In this document: one piece after another, positions 44,530-56,719 of the stretch
How positions within the stretch are numbered: the first letter of the stretch is position 1
How the letters are laid out: every line of letters begins with the position of its first letter
From: Rheum nobile
Taxonomy: Eukaryota; Streptophyta; Magnoliopsida; Caryophyllales; Polygonaceae
DNA: 64,000 nucleotides
NCBI GenBank assembly: GCA_027886185.1
Contig: WOAB01000056.1
Location: 9,920,001 to 9,984,000, forward strand
Direction of reading: 5' to 3'
The notes under the pieces: generated by a model
The model's input: only the letters and a program-made list of their open reading frames with translations
Database searches by the model: none
Told to the model about the DNA's origin: nothing
Made by a program: the position numbers and the translations under genes

Positions 44530-46935
44530 TGTGATACCCCGTATTTTTGTAAGGTTATTTTGGGAATTATGAAATTTTCCCGAGTACCCGTTGTGTACGT
44601 CGGATTTAATTCAGGTAGCTTGAGACATTCTGTAATGTGCTCTATGTCTGTAATATTTTTCTCAGTGAAATAATATACAGACGAGGTGCCTTGAATTTTA
44701 AATTGTCGTTCGCGTACGATAATTGTTATCCCGGCTTAATGTCATGTTCGTTCAAAGCTGAGCGGGCGGGAAAAAGGTGTCACGGCGACCGCCGTAAAGT
44801 CGCGGCGACCGCCGTCGTGAGACCCAAGCACGGCGACCGCCGTAAAGTCACGGCGCCCACCGTCCCAACGCTCGAGGAGGCAGCTGGTGTGTCATGCCAC
44901 GGCGACCGCCGTAAATTACGGCACCCGCCGTAATGGCAGTCATCGTTGTCCGGCAGTCCTTGCCCGATGGTCGTCGGCGCGATTTCCGGCGAGCGCCGAA
45001 CTAGCTGTAAGCCCATCTTCTTCGTGCTCCAGACGCTTTGGCTATAAAAGGGGGTGTTGGGGGAGAGATTTGAGCCATCCCAAACACCGAACCTCTGCCA
45101 AAATTGCCTCTCGCCGGAGTTGTGCCTTCGCCGGAATTTTTGAAGGTCTCGCCGGTGTTGCTTTGGTGTGGTTCCTGAGTGCCTTTGTGAAGCTTTTGGT
45201 TAGCCTTGGAGGTTAGAAGCCAAAGCTAGTCGAAGGAGGCCGAACCGCTCGTGTTTTTGGGTGAGTTTTCTCTCGTTTCAGTCGGTCGTGTTCTTCACGG
45301 CGGCCGCCGTGTTGTTCACGGCGACCGCCGCCAAGAACGGCGACCGCCGCCAGTGCCCAGAATGCCTTCATGGCTTTGGCTTGGTCGGTTGTCGTCGTGG
45401 CGTCTTTCCTTTCGTGTTCTTTCGCCGTGTTTAGATTTGTACTGTTTATGTCGGATCTAACTTAGGGTTCCTTTTATGGGTCGACTCGAAGGTCGTTGTG
45501 CTGTCAGATCTGTACCGTGTCGAGCCCGGAATCCAGTGACGTCTTTGGACTATTCTGCGGAGTAAGGCAAGTGGCGGTTCGCTCTTTCTCTTTCGTTCCA
45601 TATTTACATTAATTATCAGTAGTTTATCTGAGTAATTAATTTGGAATGAATATTCTGTTTGTCTGGAAACGGTTTTGATAAACTGTTTTGAAAATCATAT
45701 AATAGGTTGTATATCTGTTAGAACAACGCTATTATCTGTGATCGCCTTTCGGGCCTTTATGTGGATTTATCCTGTAAATGTGGTGGTGCTGTAACTGTTT
45801 AGTTAGCACTGTTAGATAGGAACGTTACTCGGACTCTGTCCAGTCGTTTCTTTATAATCTGGTATCGGGATGGCTCGTCCCCATCTGGTACTATTCTAAG
45901 ATCATGATCGGTCTCTTACACATGTGTATAGAGACAGGACACTTAGCTGGTGTCACAAACCTTTCGATATACGTCACTCTCGACGAAACGTATACTAAGA
46001 TGTGTCGTCCCATTGGTGGGGTACACATGTAAAAGTCTATAACATGATGTGTGTTTTTGGAACATAAATCAGATAAGTGCTACCTTGACGCACATAATTA
46101 ATACACCTTGGGCGAGTAGTGCAGCTAAGTTCAGTGCAGCTAGGAAAACTCGTCTTGACTTGAATGTAGTACGTTCTCTTTCCAATCTGGATTCGCTGTA
46201 GGCGATGAGGTTGGTCGTGAACCAAAGCATCTCAGTCAGTTTTAAATCATGGTTGAATGATTCTGTAACTTTCCAGATTTGTCATTGCTTCCTTAAAGAC
46301 TCATTTCAGTTGGAGTCTTCTTTCGAGTCGATTTCTGTGAAGATTCAGTCTTCCAGAATCTTCTCTTGTGCATACCTCTTGTTTATTCCAGTAGGAGTAT
46401 GGTGGTTGACAAGCGTACTCGATTATTATTCGAAAGACGAAGAGTCTAACCTAATACAACTGCTTCGAACCAGTCTGCTTTGTTCCCTTGCTAGTCTATT
46501 CATTTAGACTAACCAACCAATATTTTCCCTTGCATGGTTGGCTGGTGTCATCCGTTCGATTCAGCACATCAGTTAAGAAGTAGCTCAGAAGATTAGAAGG
46601 ACTATGGAGTCGGCGGTGATTTTTGAATGTTTTAATTATTTCTTTAATCAGGTTATGATCCTTTGGACAATAACTCCGATTGTAACTTACTTTCTTAGTC
46701 TTCCGCTGTGTTGGGTTTAAACTATGTTTTGACCTATTCGGGATTGGGTTGTAATCCCGTAACTCTTGTTTCCTCAACAATGTTATGTTTTGGAATTTAA
46801 TGCTTGATCTTTGTGTATCAATTGCATTTCATAAATTGTATTTATTTGGTAAAGCCTTGGGTGATCTCGGTAAGGAACACTGGGGTCACTGGCGGTAATA
46901 TCTTTCCAAAAGGGTTAAGTTTTGGGGGTGTTACA
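44530..46935 (+). repeat. TekE 3' LTR
   Basis: 2406 bp, same length as the 5' LTR, after the polypurine tract AAGGGGGAGGAGA (44517-44529). Differs from the 5' copy mainly by C/T and G/A changes, several within the CCGCCG repeats. Confidence 0.95.
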
Positions 46936-46940
46936 GCCAA

Positions 46941-47919
46941 GTGGAGTTAGAGTTCTCTTCTGGGAAGACTTTAATTCTGAAAAATGTGTTGTATGTACCC
47001 AGAATAAGGAAACAATTAGTCTCTAGTGCTATCCTTAACAAGTTAGGCTTTCGGCAAGTGTTTGAAGCCGATAAATATATGTTATCTAAGGGCGGTGTAT
47101 TTGTAGGACGTGGCTACCTATGTAATGGTATGTTTAAGCTAAGTATCAATAAAGTTATGAATTCAGCTTACATGACTTGTGGTCAAAGTTCTATTTCTTC
47201 TGAACATGTAGTTTCCTCAGTGGGAATGACCCCTTCAAAGGGTGTTGTTCCCTCGGAGGAAAACGTTTCCTCTCTATGCATGCTCGACTAGGACATGTTC
47301 ATTATAAACGCATGCTTGATATGTCCAAAAATGGTTTAAACTTGCATGCTTACTAAGATAACAAGACAACCGTTCCCTAATGTTTAGAGAAATAGTATAG
47401 TGCTTGATTTGATACATAGTGACTTATGTGATTTTCATGTTTCTCCGTCCTTGGGAAATAAGAAATATGTTGTTACTTACATAGATGATTATTCCCGTTA
47501 TTGTTATGTATTTCTATTGTAGGCTAAGGACGAGGCCCTAGATAAATTCAAAATTTATAAAACTAAAGTGGAACTTCAGTTGGGATCAATGATAAAAAGA
47601 TTGCACACCGATAGAGGTGGTGAGTATTTTGACCCAGAATACTTCCAATCTGTTGGAATCATTCATGAAACCACGGCTCCCTATACACCACAACAAAATG
47701 GTGTGTCAGAGAGGAAGAATCGAGTTCTTAAGAAAATGGTCAATTCCATGCTTTCCTAGGTTTGAATGACGGGTTTTGGGGTGAAGCCATGTTGATAGCT
47801 TGTTACCTATTGAATAGGGTTCCTAACAAAAGGAACAAGACTACCCCATATGAGCTTTGGTTCCAAAGGAAGCCAAATTTGAATTATCTTGGGGTTTGGG
47901 GATGTAGGGCGGTTGTAAG
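46941..47919 (+). pseudogene. CopD pol, middle part (pre-integrase and integrase), between TekE and GypF
   Basis: Continues the CopD frame with LILKNVLYVPRIRKQLVSS. A frame change near 47270 precedes HARLGHVHYKRML (GAG-pre-integrase). Several stops follow (near 47355, 47382, 47520, 47757). Integrase core: HSDLCDF, YIDDYSRYC, HTDRGGEYF near 47608, YTPQQNGVSERKNR near 47680. The frame runs to VWGCRAVVRL, where GypF begins. Confidence 0.87.
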
Positions 47920-47924
47920 ACTAC

Positions 47925-48764
47925 TGATGCGACCCTACCCTCCATGACATCCATAGAAGTAGTAGCCATGACTGTGAGCTTAGAAGAGCCAAGTACGAAG
48001 ACCGCGATCTTCGTCATACTCCTCGCATCAAGTACAGAGTCCACGATCTTCATCATACTTCTAGCATCTGGCACAGAGACCGCGATCTCATTCAAGCGAC
48101 TCCAGCTAAAGTCCAGAGATCGCGTTCTACCTCAAGAGACTCGCCATCATCATTGCACGCGTTCCACGCGTGCTACATCAAGAGACTCATCATCATCATT
48201 TCACGCGTTCTATCTCAAGATCCTCGTATTCAATGATGAACGCGTTCTTTGAATATATTTGTAAATGTTTGAACATTATTTATTTCTAGTGTTTTCTTTT
48301 GGGGTGTGTGTTCCACGCGTGTCGCGTGGGCCATCCCATTAAGCAAGACTCGGCCCATCCGAGTCTCGCTATAAAAGGCCAACTCAGCCTTATGTTTTAG
48401 GTTACGTTCATTTTTAATCAAAGCCTGAGTATTGAGAGCCATTTGCCTCCTCCCCTTTGATCGAACGTCAAACACCTCTCTATCTTCTCAATCCCTTCCT
48501 CCGCCGCTGACGCTACGGCCACCACTCGATCTTCATCAATACTATCCAACCCGCTGCCGACGCTACGGCCAACGCACTTGATCTCCTTCGAGTCGAACCC
48601 CCCTCCGTTGCCGACGCTACGGCCAAAGAACTCGATCTCTTTCGAGTCGTTCTCCTCCGCTGCCGCCCTCTAAACAACGCGTTCCATGCTATCAACCTCA
48701 AACCAGACGCGTGCGACTTTCCAAACAAGATCCGAGATCCTTCATCACTAGTAGGACCGCATCA
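47925..48764 (+). repeat. GypF 5' LTR
   Basis: TATA box TATAAAAGG at 48370-48378. Seven ACGCGT hexamers, most within 48170-48330 upstream of the TATA box. In U5 the sequence GACGCTACGGCC occurs three times (48509, 48559, 48613). Confidence 0.93.
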
Positions 48765-48766
48765 AC

Positions 48767-48778
48767 TGGCATCAGAGC
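48767..48778 (+). promoter_or_regulatory. Primer binding site of GypF
   Basis: TGGCATCAGAGC starts two bases after the LTR; it differs at one base from the initiator tRNA-Met site TGGTATCAGAGC, a common plant variant. Confidence 0.82.
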
Positions 48779-49551
48779 CACAGATCTTGTAAGTCGCTTA
48801 TCAAGATTGTCATTTGTTCACAATTTTTTTTTCTTTACATCATCCTTGCTTCCGCCATTGTTACTCGAAAATTTTCTTTCCAAACTTCCTTGTCCATTCG
48901 GTTTTCCAAGAGAATCTCTTGCCGAATTAATTGCTTGATCCTATCCGAGATTAGTGTGATTTGTTTGCATTTAATTATCCGAAATTGCATGCTTAATTTG
49001 TGTAATTTAATTGCGTGATTTATGCTAATCATATCTTGCCAAATCTGGAAGTTATTGACCAAACAAATCTGCATATCTTTCTCTCTCCAATCACCATAAA
49101 TCTCATGATTTTCTTTCTCTTAGTTACTTAGCCGATTTTATTTTATTTGTTATATCTTATCCGATCCATCTAAAGTCAAAAGGATCTCGGATTTGAATTT
49201 CAAAAAAAAAAAGTCGAAGTCGCATTTCAAAAGAACGCGATAATTAAAAAAAAAAAGTAAAGCCAAAATAAGGCAACCTTAATCCCTCTCGGCTAGGCTC
49301 ATCTTCTTCACCCCTCCACCGTCTAGGTTCACGCTTAAAGTTTTGGTTTGTGTGCTTGTGTGGTTGCGTAGTTGGTTCACAATTACTCAATTGATTTCGC
49401 TTGGTTTCGTGCTTGCATATCACACTAATTTTATGCATGCCTTAGCCGCCCTCACGGCCATAAGCCTTAGCCGACCTACGTGAACTTTGCTTTCTTGTTA
49501 AGTGCTTGCTTGTCTTTGATTTTTTGGTGTCTTTGTTCATTTTTACTCGCG

Positions 49552-51034
49552 ATGTCTGGTTACTTTATCTTAGGAAATGAGTACGCATCGCGAGACAACC
49601 GATCGCGCGTTGTATTATACACCGCAATGATCGCTACGACGCCCATAGTGCGACGATCATCGCGTGAGCAAAACTGCCCCACCATCCATCCCGTACGCCG
49701 TCCGTGACCACTCTGGCCACCAGAGTACGCGCACACCACGCTATGGCTCAGAAGGCTATGGCTATGCGATGCCGACGATCCATCCTACCTTTGAGGACTA
49801 CGACAATAAGGAATTTGAGGACTCATGTATGACACATTCTAGCTCTTATCACCTCTATCTTGGAGATCCAGATGACTTGCAGGACCACCACGAGGATTGG
49901 ATTCCTCCACCGCATCTCCAACACCAAGGAGATCGTGCTCATCACATTGGCGGCGAGCGCCGCGATGTGATGCCCAGATATGTTCGCCGAGCAGACTACG
50001 AAGCCCAGCTGCGAAGACGCCGACCAACGGCCCCCTCCCAGGACCATGATCGCGATGACGACATTGAAGGCTTCAAGTGTGGAGGACGCGGTCTCTACCA
50101 AAGGGATTGTCCCAAACAGAAGCAGGTCCTCTTCTCCACTATTGCCGCGGAAGATGAATCTTTCGAGGAGGAGACCCCGCGTGAGACAATTGAAGGATTC
50201 AACGACGACACCGAGGAGGCCGACACATGTGAGGCTACCGCGCTCCATGCAGGCACATCATCGAGCCTCGTCACGCGGCGCATTCTCAACGTCAAGGAAG
50301 GCAACCTTGTCGACCAGCGCGAGACTCTCATCCACACGCGTTGCATGGTTAATACCGCGTCGATAAGTGTCATCATCGATGGTGGCAGCTGCTTAAAGAT
50401 CAACAACGATAAGGTGGTCAACCCTCTCAGCCTGCCAACCACACTTTACCCACAACCATGTGACCTGAAAGAGATATCTTCAAGCTCAGGTAACACTGTC
50501 TCACGGCAGTGTCTTCTTCCCTTTTCCATTGGTCCATACAAAGACACAATTTTTTTGTGATGAGATTGCACTGGACGCCACCCATCTCTTGCTTGGGCGT
50601 CCATGGCAGTCCGATCGTCGCGTACTTCATGATACGTATCTAAACATCTATGTGTTTACATACCACGGGAAGCGCATGACTTTCTTACATATGTCTCTGT
50701 ATGAGATTTTCCAGGATCAGGTCGAGCGTGATCGAGACAAGACTCTAGAAGCAGACAAGTTCGCGTCAACGCGACCCCACTCAGATCCTGGAGATGCTTC
50801 CAACACACCTGACCCCAGTAGTAGGACAATGCGTTCTTCCAAAGGGCATGAAGTCGTTTACAATGACCGGGAGCCCAACGCGCGATCTAGAGGCCAGGAC
50901 GGTGCAAAGACCGCGTTACAAGGAACCTTAGAGCACAACTTGCTTCTTGGACCTCCTCACGCCCTCCATGCTACCTTTCAAGACAACGCGCCATGTTTCC
51001 TGTCGGTGCCAATGCGGTGCACTCTAGAGATCCC
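49552..51034 (+). pseudogene. GypF gag/protease remnant
   Basis: A short frame from ATG 49552 shifts near 49665 into a frame open to 50560: acidic/His-rich gag segment, basic RRADYEAQLRRRRP, and a knuckle-like GFKCGGRGLYQRDC that lacks the first Cys and the His. The protease-like part has SVIIDGGSC near 50370 and, after a frame change at a T run near 50553, HLLLGRPWQSDRRV. This order (IIDGGSC to LLLGRPW) is that of plant gypsy proteases. The frame runs on to TLEIP, where the solo LTR is inserted at 51035. The polypeptide would lack polymerase functions. Confidence 0.8.
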
Positions 51035-52388
51035 TGATAGGTGTCATTTCATGCACCTTAACTAGCAATTATTAGCATCATTTGGAGGAGTTTAGGATGA
51101 GATTTGAGGCTAAGTCTGTGATCCAGAAGTTGTGGAGAAAAGTGAAGATATCCAGGTATTTACAGCTTAGACGGAGATGGAGTTGGAGAAGATGAAGATG
51201 GATGAGGTTCTGCTAGAGTTTATTGGAGAAGGCTACCAACACTTGGTAGTAATGAAGAGCAGAAGAGAAGAAGAAGAGGAGCTGAAGAAGGAGTGGGCGA
51301 TTTCACCGCCCCGCGTCAGATGCCACCGCGACCCGGCGGTGGGTCTCAGAGAAGAGCTGGTCGCGCCAGAAGAAGCCACCGCCCCGCGGTGAGGCACGTA
51401 ACTCCCCACGGCCAGAAGGATTTTATTTCCTTTTATGCATTTCGGATTTCCTTATTTCTATTATTTTATTTCCTTTGTTATTTCCATTAGGTTAACTTAT
51501 TTTTCCTAAGCCTATTTAAGACCCTTTTCTAGGTTAAGAAGAGACTACACTCTCTGAAATCAAGAGACACTACTTTTACATTACGCAGTTTTACTTTTCA
51601 TTAGGGTTTCATTCACCTCTGAATGGAGCACTAATTTCCCTTTGTTCTACTAGACGTGTGAAGCAATACAGTTGATGTGTTTGTGAGATTTCTATTCCTT
51701 GTTCCTATTCTTATAAGTGTTGGTTTGATTCTCTTGGTTATATTGAATACTGATTTATTGTTATTCCTCATAGCCTGATCAACTAGGTTGAGTAATATTT
51801 ATCAAATTGCTAGGGTTTGCATATAGTGGAATACGAGTGCATATCTAGTAGAAAACATAATTGTTGCATATAGTGGAATACGAGTGCGCAATTGTGAGTG
51901 AGAATCATTTGCATGTTAAGTAGTAAGGTTTTCTTCTATTTGCATGTATCCTATATCCTTGTGTGTATTGCTATTGCTTTATTAGTGGTAAGGATTTCTT
52001 CTATTGATATTGTGATAAGTCTATCAACAACTGTGAGAATTGGTAGTACTTAAGATCAGGGTGGGAACAACCATAAGAATAGTGAAAGAACTTGGATTGA
52101 ATAGATTTTAGTGATCAAATTATATCTTTGTATTGTGGATCTCGTTCTAGTGGAACTCTTTCCCCCAATCATTTTCTCAACTCAATCAAACTTGTTTGCT
52201 TTATTCTCCTTGATAACTAAAACCCCCCTTCCTTGTTACTTGTCAATCATAATTGCATACTTCATCAGATCTTCCCTGTGGGTTCGACCCTTACTTGCTT
52301 ACTATACATCCATTTAGTAGGTCTGTTAGGACATTTACTTTGACTAGGCCATTCAACGATATTTGCAGTTCATATTTCGGCTACGTTA
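51035..52388 (+). mobile_element. Solo LTR, Athila-like gypsy, nested in GypF
   Basis: 1354 bp starting TGATAGGTGTCATTTC and ending GGCTACGTTA, flanked by ATCCC on both sides (51030-51034, 52389-52393). It has an LTR-like TATA (TATTTAAG, 51513-51520), an AT-rich body, and the CTTCCCTGTGGGTTCGACCC stretch usual near the end of Athila-type LTRs. No PBS, coding region or second LTR. The last bases are TA rather than CA, probably a mutation. The block 51293-51395 is GC-rich, like the U3 of CopA and TekE. Confidence 0.78.
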
Positions 52389-52623
52389 ATCCCCTTCAGG
52401 GAAGCTTTGCCAGAGGCGCCTCCCCAAGCTCTTCTAGCCTTGCGTGGCATTCAAATCACATTTGACGGGGTGTCTGGTGCCTATCCACCATACCAGTATA
52501 CCACGGCCGCCAACGATTGGTGTTCGACACCGGAGACCCCGCGTGGGTGCACTTGCCCGAGTATATCCAGCACACCTTCGACGATCGTGAAGCGGGGACG
52601 CTTCATAACCAAGTAGGGGAGGA
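52389..52623 (+). pseudogene. GypF coding tail
   Basis: Across the solo-LTR target site the coding sequence continues with FREALPEAPPQALLALRGIQ, similar to the segment that normally precedes gypsy RT (PPGLPPLRG-type). Within 60 codons it reaches the polypurine tract, so everything from RT to integrase has been lost by deletion. Confidence 0.6.
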
Positions 52624-53463
52624 TGATGCGACCTTGCCCTCCATGACAGGCATATAAGTAGTAGCCATGACCGTGAGCTCAGAAGAGCCAAGTACGAAGA
52701 CCGCAATCTTTGTAATACTCCTCGCATCAAGTACAGAGTCCGCGATCTTCATCATACTTCTAGCATCTGGCACAAAGACCGCGATCTCATTCAAGCGACT
52801 CCAACTAAAGTCTAGAGATCGCATTCTAACTCAAGAGACTCACCATCATCATTGCACGCGTTCTATGCGTGCTACATCAAGAGACTCACCATCATCATTT
52901 CACGCGTTCTATCTCAAGATCCTCGTATTCAATGATGAACGCGTTCTTTGAATATCTTTGTAAATGTTTGAACATTATTTATTTCCAGTGTTTTCTTTTG
53001 GGGTGTGTGTTCCACGCGTGTTGCGTGGGCCAGCCCATTAAGCAAGACTCGGCCCATCCGAGTCTCGCTATAAAAGGCCAACTCAGCCTTATGTTTTAGG
53101 TTACGTTCATTTTTAATCAAAGCCTGAGTATTGAGATCCATTTGCCTCCTCCCCTTTGATTGAACGTCAAACACCTCTCTATCTTCTCAATCCCTTCCTC
53201 CGCCGCCGACGCTACGGCCACCACTCGATCTTCATCGAGACTATCCAACCCGTTGTCGATGCTACGGCCAACGCACTCGATCTCCTTCGAGTCGAACCCC
53301 CCTCCACTGCCGACGCTACGGCCAAAGAACTCGATCTCTTTTGAGTCATTCTCCTCCGCTGCCGCCCTCTAAACAACGCGTTCCATGCTATCAACCTCAA
53401 ACTAGACGCGTACGACTTCCCAAACAAGATCCGAGATCCTTCATTACTAGTAGGAACGCATCA
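52624..53463 (+). repeat. GypF 3' LTR
   Basis: 840 bp, equal in length to the 5' LTR. TATA box at 53069-53077. Six of the seven ACGCGT motifs remain; one has decayed to TATGCGT. Confidence 0.93.
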
Positions 53464-53468
53464 ACTAC

Positions 53469-55560
53469 CCGAATCCAAGCGAAAGACTTTGGGTAAAAGA
53501 GGTGTTGAATGTATCTTTATTAGATATGTTGAGCATTTCAAGGCATATAGGTTCTATGTTATAGAACCTAACAAGTCTATTTTGGTTCACTCCGTTATAG
53601 AGTCAAGAGATGCCATCTTTGATGAAAAAAGATTTTCATTGACACCTTTACAAAAAGTCATTGTTCCAAGTAATAATGGAGACAATGATAGTGTTCCCAG
53701 TACAAGTGGCAACATTGATATGGATGTCCAACCTGGGAACATTGAACCAGAGATCCGAAAGAGTAAGGAAGGGAACGTCCTTTGGCCCTGACTTCCATGT
53801 TTACTTGGTAGAGGGAACAAGGGATGAAGTTGGATCCCAATACTTGTATTGTTACAATATTGAGGATGACCCAAAGACTTTTACTGAGGCAATGAAGTCT
53901 CAAGACGTTTCCTTTTGGAAAGAGGCCATAAATGATGAGATGGATTCCATCATGGGGAACAATACATGGGTCTTGGCTGATCTTCCCCATGGATGTAAGT
54001 CATTGGAAAGTAAGTGGATCTTCAAGAAGAAGATGAAAGTGGATGGAACCATAGATAAGTTTAAGGCCTGATTGGTTGTTCAAGGCTTTAGACAAAAGTA
54101 TAGAACCAACTACTTTGATACCTATGCACCGGTTGCTAGGATTACCACCATTAGACTATTGATTGCCTTGGGTGCTATTCACAAGTTGGTTATACACCAA
54201 ATGGATGTGAAACCAGCGTTCCTTAATGGGGACCTTGAGGAAAAAGTTTATATGAAACAACCTGAAGGGTTCGTTATGCCCGGACAAGAGCATAAGGTGT
54301 GCAAATTGGTCAAATCTTTGTATGGGCTTAAGCAAGCACCAAAACAATGGCATCAAAGTTTGATGAGGTTGTGTTGTCCAATGGATTCACACTGAATCAA
54401 TCCGACAAGTGTGTATATAGCAAATTTGATAATTCTTGGAACGATGTTATAATTTGCTTGTACGTGGATGACATGTTGATCTTTGGAACGGATCAAAGAC
54501 AAGTAGACCTTACAAAGACATTTTTGTCATCACAATTCTCCATGAAGGACATGGGGGAGGGGGGATGTTATCCTAGGGTTTAGGATAAGGCGGGGAACGG
54601 AGGGCTTACCGTTGTCACAATCTCATTACATTGAGAAAGTATTGGAGAAATTCAATTGTGATATGTACACTCCTTTGAAAACACCATATGATCCGAGTGT
54701 TAAATTGTTCCCTAACAAGGGAAAATCAGTTATGCAACTTGAGTACTCAAGGGTTATTGGGTGCTTGATGTATGCCATGACAAGTACTAGGCTAGATATT
54801 GCTTTTGTTGTAGGAAAGCTTAGTCGCTATACTAGTAATCCTAATGCATATCATTGGCAAGCGGTTCGACGAGTACTTCAGTACCTTAAGGGAACAATGG
54901 ACTTTTGTCTTACTTATAGTGGATCACCATCGGTGTTAAAGGGATATTCGGATGCAAGTTGGATCACAAATGAAGAGGATCATTCTTCCACTAGTGGGTG
55001 GGTGTTCCTTGTTGGTGGGGTGCCATCTCATGGGCTTCCAAGAAACAAACTTACATCACGAGTTCCACCATGGAATCGGAGTTTGTTGCCTTAGCCGCTG
55101 CTGGGAAAGAAGCGGAATGGTTAATGAACTTGATATATGAAATTCCATTATGGGAAAAGCCAATTGCACCTATATCAATCCATTGTGATAGCGCTGCAAC
55201 TTTGGCTAATGCATATATCCATGTATACAATGGGAAATCACGTCACTTGGGTGTGAGGCATAGTGCGATAAGAGAGCTCATTACGCATGGGGTGATTTCG
55301 GTGGATATTGTTAGATCACAACAAAACTTGGTTGACCAAGTTTTCTAACGGTGGGATACCCAATTCCTTTCCAATTAACGTTGGGAACGAATTCAATGTG
55401 AAAAGCCTACACCTAGAAACTGAGAGCACAAAGGAACAGTCCCCATGTATGTGCTCTGTTCCTACAAGTTTAGAGGTTGAAAGCAATTTCTTAATAGTTT
55501 CTTTGAAAAAGTGTAGATTGTAGGTGCACGATTAAGGATGCGTTCCTTAAAAGGATCTAC
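53469..55560 (+). pseudogene. CopD pol, C-terminal part (end of integrase, RT, RNase H)
   Basis: Resumes after the ACTAC duplication with PESKRKTLGKRGVECIFI. A stop/frame change near 53790 precedes the RT: FWKEAINDEMDSI near 53915, TGA at 54069-54071, APVARITTIRLLIAL, MDVKPAFLNGDLEE, YGLKQAPKQWHQ (frame change near 54350), YVDDMLIFG near 54460, and a frame change near 54565. RNase H: YSDASWITNEEDHSSTSG near 54945, a frame change near 55020, SSTMESEFVALAAAGKEAEW. It ends near 55340-55560 with further shifts. About five frame lesions in total. Confidence 0.88.
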
Positions 55561-55879
55561 CTATATGGGCGTGAAGATTGGCCGCTTCATGAAGTTTGGG
55601 TTGACTTCAAAACGCTCACGAATGGATAAGGACTCAAGGACATTAAGAGAGTCAAGTTAGACTATGTAATTGTATAGTAATTCATGTGTGTGTTATCTTC
55701 ATGCATCCAAAAAGGTTGATTGGTTCAATCCTTAGGACACCATGATTCCCGGGTGTTTGAAATGTGTAATTACATTAAGACATAAATTCAATCATTTCGA
55801 TATTTGTGTTTATGCATGAGTTTGGGATGAAGACTTGCTTATTTTGTGAATCAAGGATTACACTAAAATGGGGGAGGAT

Positions 55880-56719
55880 TGTTGGTGATTTTAGTGTCAT
55901 CAAGAGACCGTTCCCATATAGGGAACTATGCCATTTAGTGTGATCGAGATTCATACGACACTATAAGATCTCACTTAGCTATATCACGGGTTTGGAGATG
56001 TGGAGTACACACTCGTGTAAGCATACTTGAGATTCTTAGGGAGATATTAAGGATATGTGACGTTACCCATATGGGAACAGTGCATCAGAGATATTAATTG
56101 TGTCTTTAAGACAGATCGACATTACATAAGGTTGAACGGGTGGTCGTTCCTTGAAGGGATCAACCGTTCCCTAGGTGGGAACGTGATAAATGTGTTATAA
56201 CCGCCTTGGTAACCGTCAAAATAACTGCCTCTTAACTACCTTAAATCAGTTGATAACTGATAGAAGTAGTTGAATATTCTTGAATACGGTTGGTGGCAGT
56301 TAGAACGGTTGGTAACCGTTAGTAACTGCTTGTAACCGTTCCCTGTAACCGCCTGGAAGCCTATATAAAGGCATTTCGGTGATAGTGTTGGGTGATCAGA
56401 TAAAACGTACGAGTTCTCTATCTGAGTTGAAGTCATACTCCACAAATACTTGAACATAGTTTAGTTCCCATCAGAAGCCTTGAAGGGAACTAGAGGATTT
56501 GTCTTATCTCACTTCAGATTTTGCGGATTCCCTAAGGCTTAGTAAGGGGCAAAATTCTGATTTCGGAAAGTGTTCTCACGATTCAAATCTTATCCGAGTT
56601 ACAACACATTGATCGTTCCCTATTGAAGCCGAAGTCAACAACAAGAGAAGATTAAGACTTGTAGGGAACAATCCCCTAAACTCACATTGCTCCCTTATTC
56701 ATCATACATTGGTCTTACA
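55880..56719 (+). repeat. CopD 3' LTR
   Basis: 840 bp, preceded by the polypurine tract AAAATGGGGGAGGA (55865-55878). TATATAAAG at 56362-56370. Lacks 36 bp present in the 5' copy. Ten GGGAAC/GTTCCC motifs. Confidence 0.92.

Larger units (their letters stand above)
35958..46935 (+). mobile_element. TekE: Ty3/gypsy chromovirus, Tekay/Del-like, complete with both LTRs
   Basis: 10978 bp flanked by the 5-bp duplication GCCAA (35953-35957, 46936-46940), inserted in CopD. Both LTRs are 2406 bp. A PBS for initiator tRNA-Met follows the 5' LTR, and a polypurine tract (44517-44529) precedes the 3' LTR. Coding order is extra ORF, gag, PR, RT, RNase H, IN with a chromodomain-like tail. About 38 substitutions and no indel were counted by eye between the LTRs (about 1.6%), mostly transitions. 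This is the youngest dated insertion here. Confidence 0.96.
47925..53463 (+). mobile_element. GypF: non-autonomous Ty3/gypsy element with gag-protease only
   Basis: Two 840-bp LTRs (47925-48764, 52624-53463) with ends TGATGCG/CGCATCA, flanked by ACTAC (47920-47924, 53464-53468). PBS TGGCATCAGAGC (48767-48778) and polypurine tract GTAGGGGAGGA (52613-52623). Inside: a gag/zinc-knuckle-like region and protease, a solo LTR of another element, and a short tail. No RT, RNase H or integrase. LTRs differ at about 40 positions by eye (about 5%). Confidence 0.93.
33926..56719 (+). mobile_element. CopD: Ty1/copia element inserted in the FLN exon, itself carrying two nested elements
   Basis: Two LTRs (33926-34811, 55880-56719) in the same orientation, flanked by the 5-bp duplication TCTGA (33921-33925, 56720-56724). 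Both LTRs start TGTTGGTGATTTTAG and end GGTCTTACA. Removing TekE, GypF and their target duplications leaves about 6.27 kb, an ordinary copia length. The FLN coding sequence reads across the empty site. By eye the LTRs differ at roughly 30 bases plus a 36-bp deletion in the 3' copy bounded by ACGT, and smaller indels. Confidence 0.95.
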
